From: Kiritimatiellales bacterium
GTDB lineage: Bacteria > Verrucomicrobiota > Kiritimatiellia > Kiritimatiellales > Pontiellaceae
Reading direction: 5' to 3'
Assembly: GCA_013042165.1 (NCBI GenBank)
Contig: JABDQT010000182.1
Span: 1-15,092 of the forward strand
DNA length: 15,092 nucleotides
Shown: positions 9,123 to 15,092 of the stretch, in pieces
Numbering within the stretch: the stretch's first letter is position 1
How the letters are laid out: each line of letters begins with the position of its first letter
Program-made: the position numbers and the translations under genes
Notes under the pieces: model-generated
What the model saw: only the letters and a program-made list of their open reading frames with translations
Databases searched by the model: none
Told to the model about the DNA's origin: nothing

Positions 9123-10172
9123 TTAAGGATACTGACCCATAAATGCAAGCCCCGTGCCAGATTCGAGACCAAACATGAGATTCATGTTTTGCAAAGCGTT
9201 GCCCGCCTGACCCTTCATGAGGTTGTCAATGTGCGAAATCACCCGTAAACGATTGTTTCGAGCGTCTACATCAACTGTCAGAACGCAATAATTGGTACCG
9301 CGTACATCAGCAATGCTCGCGGGTGTTTTCGCATCCTGAACGCGAATAAACGGGTTGTTCCTGTTAAATTCTTTGTAGATTTCGAGAATTTCATTCGCAC
9401 TTTGCCCGTCCAGTGAAGCGTACAGGCAGGACATGATGCCCCTGCACACCGGCACGACCTGCGCTGTAAACGTAATCTGAACATCGTCTTCAACCAGCAG
9501 GCCGAGCTCCTGTTCAATCTCCACCACATGCTGGTGTCCGGCCAGTTTATAGGCGTTCATGTTATCGTAGCGGTTGGGGTAGTGGAATGCGGCGTTCGGT
9601 TTTTTGCCCGCACCCGAAACACCGGTTTTGCAGTCGCAGATAATGCTCCCGGCATCAATCACCCCGGCTTCAACTGCAGGAGCAAGACCCAGAATGCAGC
9701 TTACCGCAAAGCAGCCGGGATTGCCCACAATCGTCTGTGCATCGGTAATCTCATGCAGTTCGGGCAGTCCATATACGGTCTCATTCAACAGGGCGGGGGC
9801 CTTATGCACCGGATCCAGGCCAATGAAATTGGCATACTCGGCATACCGTTCGACAGAGCCGAACCGGAAGTCACCGCTGTAGTCGATCACCTTCGCGCCC
9901 CGCGCAATCTCCTCCTCGGCCGACTGCATGCCGACACCATCGGGAGTTGAATAAAAGACCACGTCGTAAGGCTCTTTCGTCTTCGGATCGTCAGGCGAAA
10001 CAATCACCTCATCGCAAAAGCCCCGTAGATGAGGAAAGACATCGCTCATTTTCCGGCCTGTGTCTGAAAGGCTCACCAGGCAACCGATTTCGGCTTCCGG
10101 ATGCTTCAGCAGCAGTTCGGTAATGCCTACGCCGCCATATCCGCCGGCGCCCACTATTTTCGCTTTAATCAT
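9123..10172 (-). CDS. argC: N-acetyl-gamma-glutamyl-phosphate reductase
   Basis: ArgC reduces N-acetylglutamyl phosphate to the semialdehyde with NADPH, the third step of arginine synthesis. At 349 residues it fits the long class. The nucleotide-binding loop VGAGGYGGVG lies at about residues 7-16, the catalytic Cys154 in VGNPGCFAV, and the HQHVVEIEQ segment with the catalytic His at about 213-221. The C-terminal signature KGQAGNALQNMNLMFGL, which closes ArgC proteins, is also present. ATG 10172 is supported by AAGGA about ten bases upstream. It is transcribed away from the phosphodiesterase gene and followed after about 25 bases by the Cys-tail membrane protein. The argF gene of the same pathway lies far away at the window's right end. 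Confidence 0.97.
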   Translation of the reverse strand: MIKAKIVGAGGYGGVGITELLLKHPEAEIGCLVSLSDTGRKMSDVFPHLRGFCDEVIVSPDDPKTKEPYDVVFYSTPDGVGMQSAEEEIARGAKVIDYSGDFRFGSVERYAEYANFIGLDPVHKAPALLNETVYGLPELHEITDAQTIVGNPGCFAVSCILGLAPAVEAGVIDAGSIICDCKTGVSGAGKKPNAAFHYPNRYDNMNAYKLAGHQHVVEIEQELGLLVEDDVQITFTAQVVPVCRGIMSCLYASLDGQSANEILEIYKEFNRNNPFIRVQDAKTPASIADVRGTNYCVLTVDVDARNNRLRVISHIDNLMKGQAGNALQNMNLMFGLESGTGLAFMGQYP

Positions 10173-10218
10173 AATCAGCTTTTCCTTGAATAGATGCGCG
10201 AAAATTAAACTACAGGCG

Positions 10219-10253
10219 AAACTGAATCGACACTAAAGTTCTGTTTTCAGTTT
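10219..10253. repeat. Inverted repeat in the argC/phosphodiesterase divergent gap
   Basis: AAACTGAA (10219-10226) and TTCAGTTT (10246-10253) are exact complements 19 bases apart, inside the 115-base divergent intergenic region. It could be an operator or a chance AT-rich palindrome. It does not look like the known ArgR box. Confidence 0.3.
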
Positions 10254-10287
10254 ATTCGACGAACGGTTCTGTGCGAACGTCCCGGCC

Positions 10288-10776
10288 ATGAAGATCGGTA
10301 TCCTTTCCGACACGCACGGTGACATTCCCGCTGCCGCAAATGCGGCTGCCGCCTTCCGGTTGACGGGTGTCGAGGCGGTGTTTCATTGCGGCGACATCGG
10401 TTCGTTCGATGTGCTGACGGAGCTGGCCGGGCTCGAAGTTCCCGTACATGCCGTACTGGGGAACGTGGACATCTATTCCAGCGACTGGAAGTTTTTCCCC
10501 ACCAACGTCGGAGTGGTGCTGCATGGTCGGTTCGGCGATATTGAACTCGGCGGGAAGCGGATTGCACTCTTGCACAGCGATGATCGCCGGACACACCATC
10601 AAACGGTTTCGTCCGGAGATTATGATCTGGTGCTGACCGGCCATTCGCATGAGGTGCATGATTTTTTTGAAGGCGCTACTCGTTGCATCAATCCCGGTGC
10701 CGCCGGCCGCGGATCACCCGGAACCTGCGCCGTGCTGGACTTGGAATCGGGTGCGTTGCGGATTGTTACATTGTAG
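10288..10776 (+). CDS. MJ0936/YfcE-family metallophosphoesterase
   Basis: A small calcineurin-like phosphodiesterase of 162 residues, the family's normal size. The metal-binding motifs are in order: Asp8 and His10 in SDTHGD, Asp36 in HCGDIG, Asn59 in GNVD, His96 in LLHSDD (often LxHG in relatives), and His119 and His121 in TGHSH. The end reads NPGAAGRG, close to the NPGS typical of the family. Such proteins hydrolyse artificial phosphodiesters; the natural substrate is generally unknown, so no pathway is claimed. No clear Shine-Dalgarno precedes ATG 10288. It is divergent from argC and convergent with ald, 20 bases away, so it appears to be a single-gene unit. Confidence 0.9.
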   Translation: MKIGILSDTHGDIPAAANAAAAFRLTGVEAVFHCGDIGSFDVLTELAGLEVPVHAVLGNVDIYSSDWKFFPTNVGVVLHGRFGDIELGGKRIALLHSDDRRTHHQTVSSGDYDLVLTGHSHEVHDFFEGATRCINPGAAGRGSPGTCAVLDLESGALRIVTL

Positions 10777-10777
10777 A

Positions 10778-10799
10778 TAAAACGTCCCGCTTCGTTTTA
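10778..10799. terminator. Short hairpin between convergent genes
   Basis: TAAAACG (10778-10784) and CGTTTTA (10793-10799) pair around an eight-base loop in the 20-base gap between the phosphodiesterase and ald, with T-rich arms on both strands. It could end transcription from either side, but only two G-C pairs make it weak. Confidence 0.35.
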
Positions 10800-11882
10800 C
10801 ATGCCGAATGCTTCGGCAACCGCCCGGCAGATAATTTTTCCGCCTCGCAGATTGAGTGCCGCGTGCCGGCCGGGGCTTTTCTCAAGGAATCCGTCCAGTC
10901 CCAGACTGGCCAGTTCACGGCAATAGGCCAGTGTGGCATTGCAAAGAGCATGGCTGCTGGTTCTTCCGACCGCGCCGGGCATGTTGGTTACGCAATAGTG
11001 GACTACCTCGTCAACGATATAGACCGGCTCGCTGTGCGTGGTGGGCCGGCTCGTTTCGCAGCAGCCTCCCTGGTCGATGCAAACATCGACAATCACGGAG
11101 CCCTTTTTCATTCTGGAAACCAGTTCGCGGCTAATCAGTTTCGGGGCGATAGCACCCGGAATCAAAACACACCCGACTACGAGATCCGCAAGAACGGCAT
11201 AGTGCTCGATCGCATGGGGCTCGCAGAAAACGGTCGATACATTCGGCGGCATCGTTTCATCCAGCTGCCGCAGGCGGTCGAGACTGATATCCATAATGGT
11301 TACATTCGCTCCCAGCCCGGCAGCCACCCTGGCTGCATGGGTCCCGACCACGCCGCCGCCGAGCACCAGTACATCGGCGGGGGCAACGCCCGGAACCCCG
11401 CCCAGCAGGATGCCGCGGCCCATCATGGGGCGCTCCAGACATTTGGCGCCCTCCTGCACCGACATCTTGCCCGCCACTTCACTCATGGGGGTGAGCAGGG
11501 GCAGGCGGCCCTGCCGATCGGACAATGTTTCGTAGGCCACGGCGGATATGCCGCGCTCGAGGCATTGGATTGTCAACTCACGCGAACTCGCAAAATGAAA
11601 ATAGCAAAAGACGATCTGTCCCGATTTCAGTCGCTCGATTTCTTCCGACTGCGGTTCCTTGACCTTGACGATCATATCCGCGCGCTCAAAGAGCTCCTGC
11701 GGAGAATCAACAATCTCGGCCCCTACAGCCGAATAATCCTCGTTGCTGAAGCCGCTTCCGAGACCGGCATCCTTCTCGATCAAGACCGTATGACCGTCCG
11801 CAATCAGCAGCTGGGCACCTACCGGCAGCATGGCAATGCGGTATTCGTCGGACTTCACCTCACGCGGAACGCCAATGATCAT
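10797..11882 (-). CDS. ald: Alanine dehydrogenase
   Basis: The enzyme interconverts L-alanine and pyruvate plus ammonia with NAD. The 361-residue protein begins MIIGVPREVK, and its key residues fall at the family's standard numbers: Arg15, Lys75 in IVKVKEP, His96 in YFHFAS and Asp270 in VIVDVCID. The NAD loop is VLVLGGGVVG at about 171-180, and the late block HYCVTNMPGAVGRTSS is typical. A longer frame with 15 extra residues exists, but ATG 11882 is chosen because GGGAGGAG sits five bases upstream and the family starts at this methionine. It begins two bases after the glpK stop and is therefore co-transcribed with glpK. Catabolic use of alanine or alanine synthesis from pyruvate are both possible. 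Confidence 0.96.
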   Translation of the reverse strand: MIIGVPREVKSDEYRIAMLPVGAQLLIADGHTVLIEKDAGLGSGFSNEDYSAVGAEIVDSPQELFERADMIVKVKEPQSEEIERLKSGQIVFCYFHFASSRELTIQCLERGISAVAYETLSDRQGRLPLLTPMSEVAGKMSVQEGAKCLERPMMGRGILLGGVPGVAPADVLVLGGGVVGTHAARVAAGLGANVTIMDISLDRLRQLDETMPPNVSTVFCEPHAIEHYAVLADLVVGCVLIPGAIAPKLISRELVSRMKKGSVIVDVCIDQGGCCETSRPTTHSEPVYIVDEVVHYCVTNMPGAVGRTSSHALCNATLAYCRELASLGLDGFLEKSPGRHAALNLRGGKIICRAVAEAFGM

Positions 11883-11884
11883 TC

Positions 11885-13372
11885 TCACTCCTCCCAGTTT
11901 TTGGAGCGCTCGACAGCCTGGAGCCACTTGGCAAAGCGGGTCTCGGCTTCATCGGCGGAGATTTGGGGTTCAAAAACGCGGTCGACTTTCCGGTGCGCGG
12001 CGATTTCGGCGCGGTCGTTCCAGAAGCCTACGGCGAGTCCGGCGAGTGCGGCCGCACCAAAGGCTGTGGTTTCAACCTGTTTGGGCCGTTCGACGGGTAC
12101 CTGCAGAAGGTCGGACTGAATCTGCAGCAGCAGGTTATCCGCAGAGGCTCCGCCGTCTACACGCAAGGTGCCGATGGGTGTGCCGGAGTCTTTTTCCATG
12201 GCCCGCAGCACCTCCATTGATTGAAAGCACATCGCTTCCAGTGCCGCCCGCGCAATATGCGCTTTGTCGGAACCGCGCGTGAGTCCAATCATCATGCCAC
12301 GCGCATGCGGATCCCAATGAGGAGCACCCAGTCCGGCAAACGCCGGAACAAGATAGACCCCGCCGGTATCCGGCACCTTGGCGGCCAGTTTTTGAATGTC
12401 GGATGATGATTCGATGATGCCCAGCTGATCGCGCAGCCATTGCACCACCGCACCTCCAATGAACACGCTGCCTTCGAGGGCATAATTGACTTCGCCGTCG
12501 AACTTCCATGCGACCGTGGTGAGCAGTTTGTTGTCGGATGCAACCGGTTTGGTGCCGCTGTTCATCAGCAGAAAACAGCCGGTTCCATAGGTGTTCTTCG
12601 AAGCCCCGGGCTCATAGCAGGCCTGTCCGAACAGAGCGGCCTGCTGATCGCCGGCAATCCCGGAAATGGTCACTCCGCATGCGCACAGACGTTTATCGAC
12701 CTGTCCGTAGATCTCGCTCGATGGTTTGACTGCCGGAAGCATGCTTTTCGGAATAGTGAGCAGTTCCAGCAGTTCGTCGTCCCACTGCATCGTTCGTATG
12801 TTGAAGAGCAGGGTGCGCGAGGCATTGGATACATCGGTCAAATGCTGCTGGCCATGGGTCAGTTTCCAAACCAGCCAGGCGTCGATGGTGCCGAAGGCCA
12901 GATCGCCTTGTTCGGCCTGCGCTCGCGCACCGTCAACATGGTCGAGTATCCATTTGATCTTGGTGCCCGAAAAATAAGGATCCAGAAGGAGTCCTGTTTT
13001 TTCATAAAAAAGCTGTTCAGTTCCGTCGGCCTTGAGCGATGCGCAGAGGTCGGCCGTTCGCCGATCCTGCCAGACGATGGCATTATGGATCGGCTTGCCG
13101 GTCTTGCGGTTCCAGACCACCGTGGTTTCTCGCTGATTGGTGATGCCGATGGCCTGGATATCCTCGCTGTGGATCCCGGCCTGTTTCATCGCCTCCTTGG
13201 CCGTGCGCTGTTGCGTTTCCCAGATTTCTACCGGGTCGTGTTCCACCCATCCGGGCTGGGGAAAATGCTGCTTAAACTCGCGCTGGGCCACCGCGCGGAT
13301 CTTACCGGAATGGTCGAATAGAATGGATCTTGAACTGGTGGTTCCCTGGTCGAGCGCAAGAATGCATTTCAT
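11885..13372 (-). CDS. glpK: Glycerol kinase
   Basis: GlpK phosphorylates glycerol with ATP to sn-glycerol 3-phosphate. The 495-residue protein carries the FGGY-family signatures: [12 protein letters not shown] at about residues 5-16 (ATP-binding turn), [15 protein letters not shown], Arg81 and Glu82 in [15 protein letters not shown] with Trp101 and Asp103, Tyr133 in [17 protein letters not shown], and [14 protein letters not shown] with Asp242 and Gln243 as the glycerol-binding acid and its neighbour. These match the E. coli residues shifted by two or three positions. No glycerol facilitator or dehydrogenase gene is adjacent; instead ald follows in the same transcript. No Shine-Dalgarno is evident; TATACT lies 8 bases before the ATG, but no convincing -35 box was found. 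Confidence 0.98.
   Translation of the reverse strand: MKCILALDQGTTSSRSILFDHSGKIRAVAQREFKQHFPQPGWVEHDPVEIWETQQRTAKEAMKQAGIHSEDIQAIGITNQRETTVVWNRKTGKPIHNAIVWQDRRTADLCASLKADGTEQLFYEKTGLLLDPYFSGTKIKWILDHVDGARAQAEQGDLAFGTIDAWLVWKLTHGQQHLTDVSNASRTLLFNIRTMQWDDELLELLTIPKSMLPAVKPSSEIYGQVDKRLCACGVTISGIAGDQQAALFGQACYEPGASKNTYGTGCFLLMNSGTKPVASDNKLLTTVAWKFDGEVNYALEGSVFIGGAVVQWLRDQLGIIESSSDIQKLAAKVPDTGGVYLVPAFAGLGAPHWDPHARGMMIGLTRGSDKAHIARAALEAMCFQSMEVLRAMEKDSGTPIGTLRVDGGASADNLLLQIQSDLLQVPVERPKQVETTAFGAAALAGLAVGFWNDRAEIAAHRKVDRVFEPQISADEAETRFAKWLQAVERSKNWEE
11888..11895 (-). promoter_or_regulatory. Ribosome binding site of ald inside glpK end
   Basis: On the minus strand GGGAGGAG lies within the last codons of glpK, five bases before the ald ATG. 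It fixes the ald start and indicates that ald is translated from the glpK message. Confidence 0.8.
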
Positions 13373-13509
13373 GCGAAGCAGTATAGGCGATGGCTTGGGA
13401 TAGAGAAGAACAATTTACTGTGTGGTGGTCTCGGTCTTCGTGTACTTCATATTAAAAGCGATCCAGGTCCGTTCGTTTTGACCCATTTGTAAATGAAGGA
13501 TTGGAAGGG

Positions 13510-13537
13510 TGGACTTTATACAGTTGGACGCTATTAT
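13510..13537 (+). promoter_or_regulatory. Candidate promoter of pyrB
   Basis: TGGACT (13510-13515, four of six consensus bases) and TATTAT (13532-13537, five of six) are 16 bases apart. A start near 13544 would give a leader of about 20 bases before ATG 13565. It lies in the divergent gap with glpK, and if it is right the longer frame starting at 13493 cannot be the protein start. Confidence 0.4.
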
Positions 13538-13564
13538 TGGCAGACTGTGAGAAGGGGAATGAGT

Positions 13565-14650
13565 ATGGCAACCGGCAAAAAACTGAGTGAGATTTCGTGG
13601 CAGGAATTCAAGGCGCTGCCGCTGGCGGCAAAGGGGGATTATTTTCAGGGAATCCCGCCTCATACGCTGATCGCCCAGCAATTCTCGCGCACCCGGCTGG
13701 AGGAGCTCTGCACACTGGCCACCAAGATCAAGCGGATCAACAAGCGGCGCGACGGGGCCAATTTCCTCAAAACACTGCTCTCGGATAAGCGGGCGATGCT
13801 CTATTTCGCGCAGCCTTCGTCGCGCACCTATCTGTCGCACAATGCCGCTTGCCAGATTCTGGGTCTCGACACGATGGATGTGCGGGATACCAAGACGTCG
13901 AGCGAAGTAAAGGGGGAGTCGCCCGAAGACACGATCCGGACCTTCAGCTCCTATGCCGACATGATCATCATGCGCCATCCGGTGGGCGGTTTCGCCGAGC
14001 GCGTGGCCTGGATGCTGGCGCACACCAATCGCGAGATACCGGTGCTCAATGCAGGGTCGGGTGCCGACCAGCATCCCACGCAGGCCCTGCTGGACATCTA
14101 CACTCTGGCACGCAGTTTTGAAAAGACCGGCGGAATCGATGGGAAGCATATCGCTTTTGTCGGAGACCTGATGCGGGGTCGTACCGTACGGTCGCTCGCC
14201 TGGCTGCTGACACTATACAAGGACGTGACGCTCTACTTCGTGGCACCGGAGCCACTCCAGATCAGCCCGGATATTCTCGAGCTGCTCGATCAGGCGGGTA
14301 CCCAATATGTCATTACGCAGGATTTCGCGTCCGTCATGCCGATTGCCGACGCGGTCTACATGACGCGCATACAGGATGAATGGGATGCGGAAGGCGAGAG
14401 TTGCACGATTGATACGTCGGACTTCAGCATCGGCGCCGAGCATATGGATATCCTCAAGGATACGACGGTGATCATGCATCCGCTGCCGCGCCGTTCGGAG
14501 ATCAGCACCGATATCGATAATGATCCTCGCGCGGTCTACTGGCGCCAGATGCGCAACGGCATGTGGATCCGGGCCGCCCTGATCCTGACCACCTTCGGCC
14601 GGCAGGATGAAGCCAACCAATACTACGACGACTATAAGCCGCAGGCTTGA
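13565..14650 (+). CDS. pyrB: Aspartate carbamoyltransferase, divergent form
   Basis: PyrB joins carbamoyl phosphate and L-aspartate, the second step of pyrimidine synthesis. The 361-residue protein shows the carbamoyl-phosphate loop as PSSRTYLSHN (about 84-93; usually STRTRxSFE), the mobile-loop lysine in TSSEVKGES, MIIMRHPVGG, the GADQHPTQALLDIYTL block (about 167-181), GDLMRGRTVRSLAWLL, TRIQDEW with the Arg and Gln that bind aspartate, and HPLPRRSEI. The latter two point to aspartate and not ornithine. It is about 50 residues longer than E. coli PyrB, mostly an N-terminal helical extension. GAAGGGG seven bases upstream supports ATG 13565; ATG 13559 and an upstream frame from 13493 are alternatives. 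No pyrI follows; argF starts 38 bases downstream. Confidence 0.92.
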   Translation: MATGKKLSEISWQEFKALPLAAKGDYFQGIPPHTLIAQQFSRTRLEELCTLATKIKRINKRRDGANFLKTLLSDKRAMLYFAQPSSRTYLSHNAACQILGLDTMDVRDTKTSSEVKGESPEDTIRTFSSYADMIIMRHPVGGFAERVAWMLAHTNREIPVLNAGSGADQHPTQALLDIYTLARSFEKTGGIDGKHIAFVGDLMRGRTVRSLAWLLTLYKDVTLYFVAPEPLQISPDILELLDQAGTQYVITQDFASVMPIADAVYMTRIQDEWDAEGESCTIDTSDFSIGAEHMDILKDTTVIMHPLPRRSEISTDIDNDPRAVYWRQMRNGMWIRAALILTTFGRQDEANQYYDDYKPQA

Positions 14651-14688
14651 AACCTGGAGTACGAAGTACCCCCATACGAGGCAGCATG

Positions 14689-15092
14689 ATGGAACATTTA
14701 ATTTCTCTCAAGGAATGGAGTCCCGAAAAGATCCGGTCCGTGCTGGATCTGGCGAGGAACGTGAAAACAAACCCGTCCGCCTATCGCGATGCGATGGCAC
14801 GCAAGACGCTACTGATGATTTTTGAAAAGCCAAGCCTGCGGACGCGCCTGTCGTTCGAGGCGGGGATGAGCCAGATGGGCGGTCATGCGATCTATTACCA
14901 TACGGGCAACTCGCCGATGGGCAGCGGCAAGGAGAGCATCAGTGATTCGGTCAAGACGGCTTCGCGGTTTGTTGACATCATCATGGCACGGCTCTTCAAG
15001 CATGCCGATCTGCTGGAGATGGCGGAATACGCCACGGTTCCGGTGATCAATGCGCTGACGGACGACAGCCACCCCTGCCAGATCCTGGCGGA
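14689..15092 (+). CDS. argF: Ornithine carbamoyltransferase, N-terminal part (cut by window end)
   Basis: The frame is open from the start codon to the last base, giving 134 complete codons. It carries the carbamoyl-phosphate loop FEKPSLRTRLSFEAGM (about residues 45-60), the ESISDSVKTASRFVDIIMAR block and the ornithine-type HPCQILAD near the edge; HPCQ instead of HPTQ separates ornithine from aspartate carbamoyltransferases. The enzyme makes citrulline from ornithine and carbamoyl phosphate in arginine synthesis. GAGG at 14678-14681 is seven bases before ATG 14689; the adjacent in-frame ATG 14686 would also serve. The C-terminal half, including the ornithine-binding SMG loop, lies outside. 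It is probably co-transcribed with pyrB, 38 bases upstream, sharing the carbamoyl phosphate supply. Confidence 0.95.
   Translation, partial: MEHLISLKEWSPEKIRSVLDLARNVKTNPSAYRDAMARKTLLMIFEKPSLRTRLSFEAGMSQMGGHAIYYHTGNSPMGSGKESISDSVKTASRFVDIIMARLFKHADLLEMAEYATVPVINALTDDSHPCQILA

Noticed and set aside
10186..10253. ArgR operator upstream of argC
   Set aside because: No pair of ATTCAT-type half sites with the proper close spacing is present; isolated GAAT/ATTC pieces are not enough.
10683..12119. A 478-codon open frame on the plus strand opposite ald
   Set aside because: It is antisense to a clearly recognised alanine dehydrogenase with all catalytic residues, has low-complexity Arg/His/Gln-rich composition, no family motif and no ribosome binding site; it is a product of codon bias.
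12440..13321. A 293-codon open frame on the plus strand opposite glpK
   Set aside because: It mirrors the glycerol kinase gene and shows no motif of its own.
13484..13495. CATTT-GT-AAATG small palindrome between glpK and pyrB
   Set aside because: Five-base AT-rich arms are expected by chance at this length; not a convincing operator.
13493..13564. N-terminal extension of PyrB from ATG 13493
   Set aside because: No ribosome binding site precedes it, the extra residues match no carbamoyltransferase, and a candidate promoter and a good ribosome binding site lie within it.

Overview
The window is an ordinary, densely coded bacterial chromosome segment from a moderately GC-rich Gram-negative organism. 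The Gram-negative call rests on an ExbB/ExbD/TonB-type cluster. The gene mix (a divergent Ton/Tol-like operon with a TPR protein, monomeric isocitrate dehydrogenase, an unusual aspartate carbamoyltransferase, uneven Shine-Dalgarno use) would suit the Verrucomicrobiota/Kiritimatiellota side of bacteria. That placement is an impression and not a demonstrated assignment. No insertion sequence, prophage, CRISPR array, tRNA or rRNA was seen, and no gene-free stretch exceeds 300 bases.

Layout. (1) 1-2784, plus strand: five genes overlapping end to start: the C-terminal part of a TPR protein, an ExbB/TolQ proton-channel subunit, an ExbD/TolR subunit, a TonB-like energy transducer with a TTG start, and a 76-residue membrane-anchored zinc ribbon. 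This looks like one translationally coupled inner-membrane energising complex. (2) 2923-5127: monomeric NADP isocitrate dehydrogenase behind a promoter-like TTGACA element. (3) 5281-7301: leuC and leuD for leucine synthesis, overlapping by one base, behind a strong sigma70-type promoter. (4) 7302-7540: a 130-base spacer of small hairpins ending in an intrinsic terminator, followed 14 bases later by an alanine racemase gene with an altered lysine motif. (5) 8537-10172, minus strand: argC followed by a four-helix membrane protein with a cysteine-rich tail of the kind found at the end of sensor proteins. (6) 10288-10776: an MJ0936/YfcE-type phosphodiesterase, divergent from argC. (7) 10797-13372, minus strand: glycerol kinase followed immediately by alanine dehydrogenase, coupled by a strong ribosome binding site lying inside the end of glpK. 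(8) 13565 to the end: aspartate carbamoyltransferase (pyrB) and the start of ornithine carbamoyltransferase (argF), both using carbamoyl phosphate.

Taken together this is mostly amino-acid and pyrimidine biosynthesis (leucine, arginine, alanine/D-alanine, carbamoyl aspartate), plus central carbon metabolism and one envelope energy-transduction operon. The points most worth following are the terminator-bearing leader in front of alr, the altered PLP-lysine motif of that racemase, the zinc-ribbon membrane protein closing the Ton-like operon, and the small membrane protein with the sensor-type Cys tail.
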